A stretch of 64,000 nt of DNA from Balneolaceae bacterium. Lineage in GTDB: Bacteria; Bacteroidota; Rhodothermia; Balneolales; Balneolaceae. Shown here in pieces: positions 16,468 through 23,925 of this stretch (positions are counted from its first letter, which is position 1; each line of letters opens with the position of its first letter). The notes beneath the pieces are model-generated. The model did no database searches, was not told where the DNA came from, and saw only the letters and a program-made list of their open reading frames with translations. The position numbers and the translations under genes were made by a program. The stretch is taken from positions 1 to 64,000 of the forward strand of contig JAXHMK010000013.1 in assembly GCA_034521495.1 (NCBI GenBank), written 5' to 3'.

Positions 16468-17931
16468 TTGAACGAACAATATTTACATAAAAACTTTTTC
16501 ACGGGACAGATTCTTTTTCTGTTGAAATCTGCAGCCCTCTTTGGTTTTCTTCTGATAAGCTCCATCTCTTGTCAGTTTGAAAACCGTGTTCAACTTCCGC
16601 CCGGTGATCGGGATGATGGAGGGCTTACTCTGCCCGATGACTTCGAAGCAGTAGTGGTGGCCGATAGTGTTGGCCCGGCCCGCCATCTTGTGGTAAATGA
16701 AAATGGCGATATCTATGTAAAGTTGAAGCGAGCTTATGAAACCGGCGGAATTGCAGCGTTTCGTGATACGACCGGAGATGGAAAAGCAGATATCATCAAA
16801 ACATTCAGCCTGGATCAGACCCGGGGGAATTACGAAACCGGTATGGAGATTCACGACGGTTATCTCTATTACAGCACACATCTGTATGTTTTTCGGTATC
16901 CATTGATTCCCGGTGAGTTGATTCCAGATACCACCCGCCGCGATACCATTGTGATTGACGATCACGATCCCGGTCATCATGAGCATATTGGAAAACCTCT
17001 CTCATTTGATGGTGAAGGAAATCTGTACACGGCTTATGGAGCACCCTCGGATGCGTGCCAGGAGCAGAATCGTATTCCGGGTTCGCCGGGACAAGATCCC
17101 TGCCCGATTCTTGAAGATCATGCAGGAATCTGGAAGTTTCAGTCGAATCAATTCAACCAGGTTCAACAGAAAAGTTCGAATGCAGAAAATAACTCTGTCT
17201 TAAATCCAACCGGAAAGAGATATGCTTCCGGCCTGCGCAGTATTGTGGCGATGGACTGGAATCCGGTTGATAACGAACTTTATGTGGTACAACACGGCCG
17301 CGATAATCTTCACAGCATGTGGCCTCAGCTGTTTACCGCCTGGGATAATGCCGTGCTGCCGGCCGAGGAATTTGCCAGGGTTGCAGACGGATCAAACTTT
17401 GGATGGCCCTACTGTTTTTACGATCAGTTTCAAGAGAAGAAAGTTTTGGCGCCGGAGTATGGTGGGGATGGAAAAGTAATCGGGCGATGCAGTGAGTTTG
17501 ATGATCCGCTGGTTGGATTTCCGGGTCACTTTGCACCGAATGATTTGAAGTTCTATCAAGCCGACCAGTTCCCGGAGTATTACAGGAATGGGGCGTTCAT
17601 CGCATTTCACGGATCAACCATTCGAAATCCCTACCCGCAGGCCGGTTATTTTGTGGGATTTGTGCCTTATAAAGATGGAGAATTCTCCCAGGATTGGGAT
17701 GTTTTTGCAAACGGATTTACAGAGGTTGATCCGGTGGTAAATACAAACGATTCAAACTATCGCCCGATGGGATTGGCGGTGGGTCCGGATGGATCATTGT
17801 ATATCAGCGATTCCGTGAAAGGAAAAATTTGGCGGGTGATGTATAAAGGAGACAGGGAATCATTATGGAGAGGAACAACTGGCCAAAATGAAAGAAGTAA
17901 AACGAACAGCCAGCAATATTCGATACCCTGA
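16468..17931 (+). CDS. PQQ-dependent sugar dehydrogenase (sorbosone dehydrogenase type), N-terminal part of a frameshifted fusion
   Basis: 487-residue frame encoding a lipoprotein beta-propeller. Signal and lipobox end at ISSISC near residue 35; propeller motifs include DSVGPARHLVVNENGDIYV, GKRYASGLRSIVAMDWNP (~250), YVVQHGRDNLHSMWP and DGSNFGWPYCFYDQ (~310), and AVGPDGSLYISDSVKGKIWR near the end. Start is TTG (no ATG available) with AGGGAT 9 bp upstream. The last ~20 residues are out of the family pattern. In the +1 frame the sequence runs on as HYGEEQLAKMKEVKRTASN into the cytochrome c domain; removing one G from GGG at 17855-17857 joins both into one ~599-residue protein. Periplasmic sugar oxidation with electrons passed to its own haem is inferred. 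Confidence 0.82.
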   Translation: MNEQYLHKNFFTGQILFLLKSAALFGFLLISSISCQFENRVQLPPGDRDDGGLTLPDDFEAVVVADSVGPARHLVVNENGDIYVKLKRAYETGGIAAFRDTTGDGKADIIKTFSLDQTRGNYETGMEIHDGYLYYSTHLYVFRYPLIPGELIPDTTRRDTIVIDDHDPGHHEHIGKPLSFDGEGNLYTAYGAPSDACQEQNRIPGSPGQDPCPILEDHAGIWKFQSNQFNQVQQKSSNAENNSVLNPTGKRYASGLRSIVAMDWNPVDNELYVVQHGRDNLHSMWPQLFTAWDNAVLPAEEFARVADGSNFGWPYCFYDQFQEKKVLAPEYGGDGKVIGRCSEFDDPLVGFPGHFAPNDLKFYQADQFPEYYRNGAFIAFHGSTIRNPYPQAGYFVGFVPYKDGEFSQDWDVFANGFTEVDPVVNTNDSNYRPMGLAVGPDGSLYISDSVKGKIWRVMYKGDRESLWRGTTGQNERSKTNSQQYSIP

Positions 17932-18268
17932 TGAGGTCGAGGATAATCTGCAGAAAGAAATTGGAGTGGCAGGCCAGAGGATTTATGAATTGTACTGCGC
18001 GGCTTGCCACCAGCGAAATGGAGAAGGAGTAGCCGGGCGTTTTCCGCCGATTAAAGGATCAACAAAAATACAACACAAAGATTCGCTTTTAACGGTGATT
18101 CTATCCGGTCAGAATACTCCCGATTATGAAATTCAAATGCCCCCGCATGACTTTTTGAGTGATGAGGAGGTTGCCGGGCTTTCAACCTATATTCTGCAGG
18201 AATTTGGGGGTTATCCGGATAGTGTTGCTTCGGATCAGGTTGGAAAAATCCGCGAAGTTTTGGAGTAA
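17888..18268 (+). CDS. Cytochrome c domain of the split PQQ dehydrogenase
   Basis: 126 residues with one c-type haem site, LYCAACHQRNGEG (CxxCH near residue 37-41), a likely axial methionine in QMPPHDFLSDEEVAGL, and the family ending LSTYILQEFGG. It has no signal peptide, which a c-type cytochrome needs, and it overlaps the dehydrogenase frame by 44 bp. This supports it being the C-terminal domain of that protein, cut off by a frameshift, rather than a separate gene. Confidence 0.75.
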   Translation: MKEVKRTASNIRYPDEVEDNLQKEIGVAGQRIYELYCAACHQRNGEGVAGRFPPIKGSTKIQHKDSLLTVILSGQNTPDYEIQMPPHDFLSDEEVAGLSTYILQEFGGYPDSVASDQVGKIREVLE

Positions 18269-18326
18269 GTTTATTCTCCGGATTTTCATACAATCCTAAA
18301 TCCAAAAAAAGAAACTTCGCGGATTT
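18246..18326. repeat. 15-bp perfect inverted repeat at the end of the cytochrome gene
   Basis: AAATCCGCGAAGTTT at 18246-18260 and its exact complement at 18312-18326, 51 bp apart. The left arm lies inside the last codons of the cytochrome domain. No T-run follows, so it is not a clear terminator; it may be the border of an inserted repeat. Confidence 0.6.
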
Positions 18327-18342
18327 CTTATACGGTTTAACT

Positions 18343-18492
18343 TGTTCCGAAGGTCCTCCTTCGGAACACACTCGTAGAAGCTCTGCTTCTGGTAATACAA
18401 CTGTAGAATTTGATTCCATTTGGGTGAGGTGACGGAGGAATGGAAGCGGAGCTTCGGTTTAGCATTCCGAAGGAGGACCTTCGGAACGAGTA
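18343..18492. repeat. R4 repeat (TTCCGAAGG palindromes)
   Basis: Begins ACTTGTTCCGAAGGTCCTCC, then GAAGCTCTGCTTCT and AATTTGATTCC, and closes with the inverted GGAGGACCTTCGGAACGAGT near 18472-18492. The left half (to about 18416) matches 28485-28562 nearly base for base. Fills the gap after the cytochrome domain. Confidence 0.65.
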
Positions 18493-18550
18493 AAGTGAAA
18501 AAGGTTAGGAATTTAGAATAGAGCAAGTCATCGGATGAGGTCAGATCTAT

Positions 18551-18723
18551 GTACAACGGGCAGCCTGCCCGTTTCTACAAATTGTGTTTAAGGACTCATT
18601 CATTCTGGTTCGATTTCAATTCATTTGATCACCATAAGGATGTTCGGGTTTTACTCGATTCCGGGTCATGGGTGCCGGAGAAGCCCCGAACGATCGGGAT
18701 GGCCTGGCCACTCTCCGGCGTAC
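18551..18723. repeat. R2 element, copy 3, with a 27-bp insertion in its right hairpin
   Basis: Left end GTACAACGGGCAGCCTGCCC as in copy 1; right end GCCGGAGAAG ... CTCTCCGGCGTAC. The loop region of the right hairpin is split by about 27 bp (18684-18710) rich in C and G. Without it the element would be 146 bp, in line with the 140-142 bp of the others. Ends 3 bp before the convergent CDGSH gene's stop codon. Confidence 0.7.
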
Positions 18724-18726
18724 AGG

Positions 18727-19383
18727 TTATTCGGCTTCAAACCCAATCTCTTTATGTGTCCCGTCACAAAAGGGTTTGTTGGATGAACCACCGCACCGGC
18801 AAAGTGCAATACCTTTTGAGGATGTCACTTCGCCAATTTTGGATGATTCCAACGTATATATGCCCTCGAGCAGTACCGGGCCGTTCTTCATAAGTTTGAT
18901 CAACAACGTATCCTGGTTTTCCTCGTCCATCTGTTCCATACCGGAAGTATCCGCGCCAACATCAGCACTCCAGTTTAAATCTTCATGAGAGTTGTCGCAG
19001 GCAGGTTTGTTGGCGGAAGCCCCACATCGGCATAAAGCAAAACGGGTGTCCTTTAAAACAGTATTTCCCTCAGCATCCTGTACTTCCAGGTCACCGAAAA
19101 AATATAAGGGACCGTTTTCCCGGAGTTTAATTCGGTTTTTTGAGGATGGTTTTTCTGATCGGTCTCCGTTTTTCACTTCATAATGAAGCGCACCTGTCGG
19201 GCATCGTTCAATCACTTCTGTAATTTCATCAACGGACCCTTTTTCAGGTTGTATCCAGGGTTTTTGATCGGGATCGAACACATCATTTAATCCATGCACA
19301 CACTCCTCCGCATGGATACACCGTTTTTTATCCCAGGTTACTTTTATTTCATCGCTGTCGTAAGAGAAAGTTCGTTCCTGCAT
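18727..19383 (-). CDS. CDGSH iron-sulfur protein with N-terminal Fer4_19 domain
   Basis: 218-residue cytosolic Fe-S protein. Residues 10-70 form a divergent single-cluster ferredoxin-like domain (C22, C28, and CPTGAL at 61). Two mitoNEET-like CDGSH motifs follow: CRCGASANKPACDNSH (118-133) and CRCGGSSNKPFCDGTH (195-210); each has the three cysteines and one histidine that hold a 2Fe-2S cluster, though the first has N in place of the usual G. The (YjdI-like)-CDGSH-CDGSH order is known in bacteria; role in electron transfer or cluster handling is unproven. Single gene on the reverse strand. Confidence 0.88.
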   Translation of the reverse strand: MQERTFSYDSDEIKVTWDKKRCIHAEECVHGLNDVFDPDQKPWIQPEKGSVDEITEVIERCPTGALHYEVKNGDRSEKPSSKNRIKLRENGPLYFFGDLEVQDAEGNTVLKDTRFALCRCGASANKPACDNSHEDLNWSADVGADTSGMEQMDEENQDTLLIKLMKNGPVLLEGIYTLESSKIGEVTSSKGIALCRCGGSSNKPFCDGTHKEIGFEAE

Positions 19384-19668
19384 ATCCTGAAGTTATTTCT
19401 TTAAAGTTTGTAACGTTTATGTTTGATAAGAGGATAAGCCTGTAAATGATTATAATCATTCCAAATTATGGGTTATCCATTACAAGCTGCAATACAAAAA
19501 AGTGGCAGCAACTGTCCGGAAGGGATGCCCAAATCAATGATAGTGCCACTGTATAGATCAAAAACTTGGTATAAAGAGATGATATTGAGAGTAAAACCGG
19601 ATGAAGAAGGACACAGCAAAGAATTTAATAAAATCAGGTTGATATAAAACAACAAGATTGCCGTGTGG
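19384..19668. other. Intergenic, nothing recognised
   Basis: Upstream of the CDGSH gene. No open frame with coding character, no clear repeat or tRNA-like fold seen. It probably holds that gene's promoter at its left end. Confidence 0.4.
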
Positions 19669-19906
19669 AGGACTTGCCCCATTTTTATGGTTTAAAGGTA
19701 TTACTGTAGTATGTTCTTTTGGCTTGACCCAAAAGGAACCAAAAAGTCAAGACTGTGAATACTTGGCGGCGGACACGAGTTCACCGTGGAATCCTTTCAA
19801 TGGTCCATATCACTCAAAAACTTTAAAATTCGCTACTCGCCGGTATGAAAGGATTCTCCTCACGGTTCAATCGTTGTCCTTTTATCCGCCAACTATTCAA
19901 GGTCAA
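19669..19906 (+). repeat. R7 repeat, copy A
   Basis: About 240 bp matching the reverse complement of 43965-44205. Shared blocks: ACTTGCCCCATTTT at the left, a small hairpin TTCTTTTGGCTTGACCCAAA, the best-conserved core TACTTGGCGGCGGACACGAG followed by ATGGTCCAT, then CCGGTATGAAAGGATTC and CGCCAACTATTCAAGGTC. Codons do not look protein-like in any frame. The 270 bp to the kinase start hold no other feature I can name. Confidence 0.75.
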
Positions 19907-20182
19907 TCCATTTTTCTCAGTTTCGTTTATAAAATTATATAAGCCATTGATATTATTATAATTATAGATTATAAAGTATGAATATCGGGGTAACTTCACT
20001 GCCGTGTGCTCTTTTAATGCAAAAATTAAATGTTTATGATGATCAAATTAGTATAATTTTTTTATCAGGAAATGATCTATCATCAACAAGAGAAATTAAT
20101 TAAAGCCAATTCAAAACGTGGCGCTAACTCAATACATACGCGGCTAAAAGTTTAAAAGGCAGCGGGTACACAATATCGGTTT

Positions 20183-22102
20183 ATGAATAAATCAGATCGA
20201 ATAGTCGGAAATCTGGAAAAGGTGAGTAAGCTGCTTGAATCAACCAATGGGATTCAGCAGGATGATATAGCGAAAATTCGCGAATTATTGGATGGAATAA
20301 ATGAGGAGATTCAAGAGAGAACTTCTGGCAAGGGATCGACTAACGAGTTGGGAATCGATCTATATCAAACCATATTTGAGAAATCACCCATTGGAATATT
20401 GCACTATAATGAGAAGGGAGAGATTACTATCTGCAATAAACGATTTACTGAAATATTGGGAACTACCTCTGATAAAATAATCGGCTTGAATATGACTGAG
20501 CTTCCGGATGTAAAGATTGTTGAAGCGGTCAAAAAAGCATTAGATGGCAAGAAAAGCGAATATGAGGGAAAGTACAGATCAGTTACATCAGGAAAGACAG
20601 TACCGGTGCGGGTTATCTTTCATCCGTTGAATAACACGGAGAATAACTTGGGTGATGGAATTGCCATGATAGAAGATATTACGGAGCGATATAATGCTCG
20701 TAAAAAACTTATAGAGAGTGAAAACAGGTATCACAGCCTTTTTGAAAATAAGCATATTATTATGCTTGTGATCGATCCGGATAGCGGACAAATTTTGGAT
20801 GCCAATCCGGCTGCCATTGAATTTTACGGATGGCCGCGGGAAACATTAAAGAAAATGAAAATATCCGATATTGATACCCTTTCTCCGGAGGAAATAAATC
20901 AAGAAATAGACGGAGCTAAAAACGAAAAGAGGAATGTTTTTCATTTTAAACACAGGCTTGCCGACGGTTCCGTGCGGGATGTAGAGGTGTTCACCGGGCT
21001 TAATAAGAAGGAGGGAAAGCTGGTATTATTTTCCATTGTACATGATATTACAACCCGTGTCAGAGCCGAAAAAGAGCTATTAAAGTTTAAGCTCGGAATT
21101 GAACGTTCACCCAATATCATCTTTATAACTGATAAGGATGGATACTTTCAATACGTTAATCCATCGTTTCAGAAAAAATATGGATATACGATAGATGAAC
21201 TTGAGGGAAAAACCCCCAGGGTTTTAAAGTCCGGTGTGCAGACTGATGATTTTTACGAAGAGTTCTGGGAAACAATATTAGATGGCCAGGTTATGGAAGG
21301 AGAGATAATGAATAGGACTAAAGGTGGAGATCTTTTAGATATAAAATTCTCCAGTAACCCGATTATTGATGAAAATGAAGAATTGATGGGTTTTATAGCG
21401 ATCCAGGAAGATATTTCCGAAAAGAAAAAGAAAGATCGCCAGCTTCGGAAATCGCTGAAAGAGAAGGAGGTACTGCTTTCCGAAATCCATCACCGGGTCA
21501 AAAATAATCTCGCTGTAATCTCAGCACTGCTGGAATTGAATTTGTACCAGGGCGACGAAATGTCGGTTGAAGAGTATATCCAAAGCAGTCAGCTAAGGAT
21601 TAAAACCATGGCAAATGTTCACGAGATGTTTTATCAATCAGAATCCTTTGCAAGTATCTCTTTCGGGAAGTATATCGAACGATTGATTTCAACGATTCAG
21701 TCTTCATTGCAACCAAATACTACTTACGTTGAATTTGAAACAGATCTTAATGAAGCGGAGTTAAACATTAACCAGGCTGTACCCTGCGGTTTAATAATAA
21801 ATGAATTGATTACTAACTCTCTGAAGCATGCTTTTCCTGGTAAAAAAGAGGGCAAGGTCTGCGTAACTCTGGACTCTGATAATGACACTTTTATATTGAT
21901 AATTGAAGATAACGGCATCGGTTTGCCGGATGGTTTTAACATCGAAACGGCCCAGGACATGGGAATGACCCTGGTTCGCATTTTGAGTAAACAACTGGAG
22001 GCAGATCTTACCGTTAATAACAGCAAAGAGGGTGTGGCATTTACAATCACTTTTCAGGCGAACGATACATTTAAAGGCTCGATCAGCAGCTTGTCTGTTT
22101 GA
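20183..22102 (+). CDS. PAS-domain sensor histidine kinase, HisKA_2 (HWE-like) type
   Basis: 639-residue cytosolic two-component kinase. A short coiled N-terminus is followed by three PAS domains (roughly residues 60-175, 185-300 and 305-425; each ends in an I-x-D-I-T/S PAC signature such as IEDITERYNARKK). The phospho-acceptor box is HHRVKNNLAVISALLEL near residue 436, typical of HisKA_2 kinases. The ATP-binding domain has NELITNSLKHAF (~540) and EDNGIGLPDGF (~575). No membrane segment, no receiver domain and no adjacent response regulator, so it is an orphan kinase. Such kinases often act through stand-alone regulators or general stress circuits; that part is inference. Confidence 0.9.
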   Translation: MNKSDRIVGNLEKVSKLLESTNGIQQDDIAKIRELLDGINEEIQERTSGKGSTNELGIDLYQTIFEKSPIGILHYNEKGEITICNKRFTEILGTTSDKIIGLNMTELPDVKIVEAVKKALDGKKSEYEGKYRSVTSGKTVPVRVIFHPLNNTENNLGDGIAMIEDITERYNARKKLIESENRYHSLFENKHIIMLVIDPDSGQILDANPAAIEFYGWPRETLKKMKISDIDTLSPEEINQEIDGAKNEKRNVFHFKHRLADGSVRDVEVFTGLNKKEGKLVLFSIVHDITTRVRAEKELLKFKLGIERSPNIIFITDKDGYFQYVNPSFQKKYGYTIDELEGKTPRVLKSGVQTDDFYEEFWETILDGQVMEGEIMNRTKGGDLLDIKFSSNPIIDENEELMGFIAIQEDISEKKKKDRQLRKSLKEKEVLLSEIHHRVKNNLAVISALLELNLYQGDEMSVEEYIQSSQLRIKTMANVHEMFYQSESFASISFGKYIERLISTIQSSLQPNTTYVEFETDLNEAELNINQAVPCGLIINELITNSLKHAFPGKKEGKVCVTLDSDNDTFILIIEDNGIGLPDGFNIETAQDMGMTLVRILSKQLEADLTVNNSKEGVAFTITFQANDTFKGSISSLSV

Positions 22103-22399
22103 ACAAATAGTTGTCTCTTCCTGTTTTTGCGCGTCGCCGACGCTTCAAATTTTACTTGTTCCGAAAGAGGACCTTCTGTGAGTAAACAAATGAAAACTCC
22201 GAAAGTCATCCCGGGTTAGACCCTGGATCTCCGTATGTTGCATAGGAGTAGTTGATCTCAACGGCAGGTAACCCTGGCACACTTGGGAGATTTCGGCTCG
22301 TCGGCCGAAGTGACGGATCTGCTAATTTACTTACACCAGTTGATAGGTGTTTAGCGATCTGGTAAATAAAAAAGATAAATCACTGGCAAAATCGGTGTA
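22103..22399. other. Intergenic with fragments of R4-like repeats
   Basis: Contains ACTTGTTCCGAAAGAGGACC near 22154, a degenerate R4 piece, and GTCATCCCGGG...CTGGATCTCC, another small palindrome. No gene seen. Confidence 0.45.
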
Positions 22400-22567
22400 T
22401 CGCCCTCTCTCCTTCGGAGGTTGTCCAAAAAGGATGGCCTGAACTCGATTTAGAATCTCCACTCTTAAACTATGCTTGGAGATACCGGATCGGGGTCCGG
22501 TATGACAATAAGAATATTGATTTTTCTCACATCCTTTTTGAAAAAGCTCGTTTGGGGGAGAGGGCGA
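22400..22567. repeat. Inverted-repeat-bounded element (CGCCCTCTC ends)
   Basis: 168-bp stretch bounded by TCGCCCTCTCTCC at 22400-22412 and GGGGAGAGGGCGA at 22555-22567 (12 of 13 paired). Internal palindromic motifs include CCAAAAAGGATG...CATCCTTTTT and GATACCGGATC...GGTCCGGTATG. No second full copy in the window. The following 300 bp before the flippase gene show no feature. Confidence 0.55.
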
Positions 22568-22869
22568 AATAATAAATGACACATGGTGAGCCGAGTTTTT
22601 CACTGCTAAAACAAGCAGAAAAGAAGGTCTTCGATACGAGTAAATTTTTTTAAGCCTGTTTTAAATTTCGGTTATTCACCAACGGATCGGATTATGGCAG
22701 AGTTTGAATGTGTTTGGGATCAATATTTACTCACAGTCTTATATGTTACGGATACCAGTCCATCAGTCCGATAGGTTGAAATAGATCGCCTATTTGTATT
22801 TGTGGGATCTGATTATTGGAAGTACTTTTCTTTTCATGAAATGAATAAAACAAACCTGCAGAATACCTG

Positions 22870-23925
22870 ATGGCAACCCGGTGGCAATTTGAAAATCCAA
22901 AATGGCGCATCTTATTATTTGGACTGCTTTTTATAGGTTTAACCGGGGCCGGTATTTATGTAGTGTACAGTGCATTTGCTAATCAAAACTTTACGTTCGA
23001 CCGCAGGCTGCTTTCTCCTTCAGCTATAGCTTTGACAATTACACTACTGTTTATCTATTTTTCGAGCGATGGGCTTCGATTATATTATACACTGCGTGCG
23101 TTGGGACAACAAGTCAGCTTTTCTGTAATAACCCGACTCGTATTTATTAACCTCTTTTTTTCTAATATTACTCCAATGGCAACGGGAGGTGGATTTGCTC
23201 AAATATGGTATTTGCACAAAAATGGAGTGTCGGTGGGCCATGCAACCGCAGCAACAACCATTCGAACTGTGTTGGCTGTACTTTTTATTTTTACGCTTAC
23301 CCCCATCTGTCTGTTTACGTTAGATCCGCTCAATTCGTCATCTATTTTTAGAGATATTGGCAGCACATTAATTCTTCTGGTGATCGTGTACATATCTTTT
23401 TTTGTAACCGTCATTTTCAGAACCCGATGGTTGATTTATCCCTCAATCAGCTTTTTAAGACTCCTTTTCCGATTCAAAATCATCAAAAAAGAAACCTTCC
23501 GAAGGTGGCATTTTAAAATCCGGAGAGAAATACTGAGGTTCAGTCTTTCTTTCATAGAATATTTTTCAGGCCGGACGATTTGGGTTGTGTTGTCGGTCGT
23601 ATTTACAATGATCTTTTTGGCAAGCCTGTTTTCCTTTCCCGCCATACTGATTTATGCTTTAGGATACGAAGTGAACTATTTTACAATTATTGGATTATTG
23701 GTTGTTACAACATTTGTCATGTATTTTTCACCTACACCCGGTGCATCCGGTATTTCAGAAGGTGTTTTTGGCTCATTTTTTAAAGATATACTTGGCAGCA
23801 ATCATCTTGTTCTTGTGATTGTAGCCTGGCGATTTTTAACCATCTATCTCGGAATGATCATCGGAATGTTCATATTTCAAAAAACCATTTCCGAATCTGC
23901 AAATAATAACAATGAAGATGCATAA
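22870..23925 (+). CDS. Flippase-like membrane protein (LPG synthase TM / UPF0104 family)
   Basis: 351-residue polytopic inner-membrane protein of the lysylphosphatidylglycerol-synthase transmembrane (AglD2/UPF0104) family. It has eight or so helices and the family motifs FFSNITPMATGGGFAQIWYL (residues ~96-115), where the conserved T-P-x-x-x-G-G lies, and TPGASGISEGVFGSFF near 293-308. It ends by overlapping the glycosyltransferase gene by 14 bp, strong evidence of translational coupling. With a diacylglycerol-type glucosyltransferase next to it, a role in moving a glycolipid or lipid-linked sugar is the natural guess. Confidence 0.88.
   Translation: MATRWQFENPKWRILLFGLLFIGLTGAGIYVVYSAFANQNFTFDRRLLSPSAIALTITLLFIYFSSDGLRLYYTLRALGQQVSFSVITRLVFINLFFSNITPMATGGGFAQIWYLHKNGVSVGHATAATTIRTVLAVLFIFTLTPICLFTLDPLNSSSIFRDIGSTLILLVIVYISFFVTVIFRTRWLIYPSISFLRLLFRFKIIKKETFRRWHFKIRREILRFSLSFIEYFSGRTIWVVLSVVFTMIFLASLFSFPAILIYALGYEVNYFTIIGLLVVTTFVMYFSPTPGASGISEGVFGSFFKDILGSNHLVLVIVAWRFLTIYLGMIIGMFIFQKTISESANNNNEDA

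Noticed and set aside
19658-19942. 94-codon frame over R7 copy A
   Set aside because: The matching frame in copy B is not preserved over its full length and lies on the other strand; the repeat is treated as non-coding.
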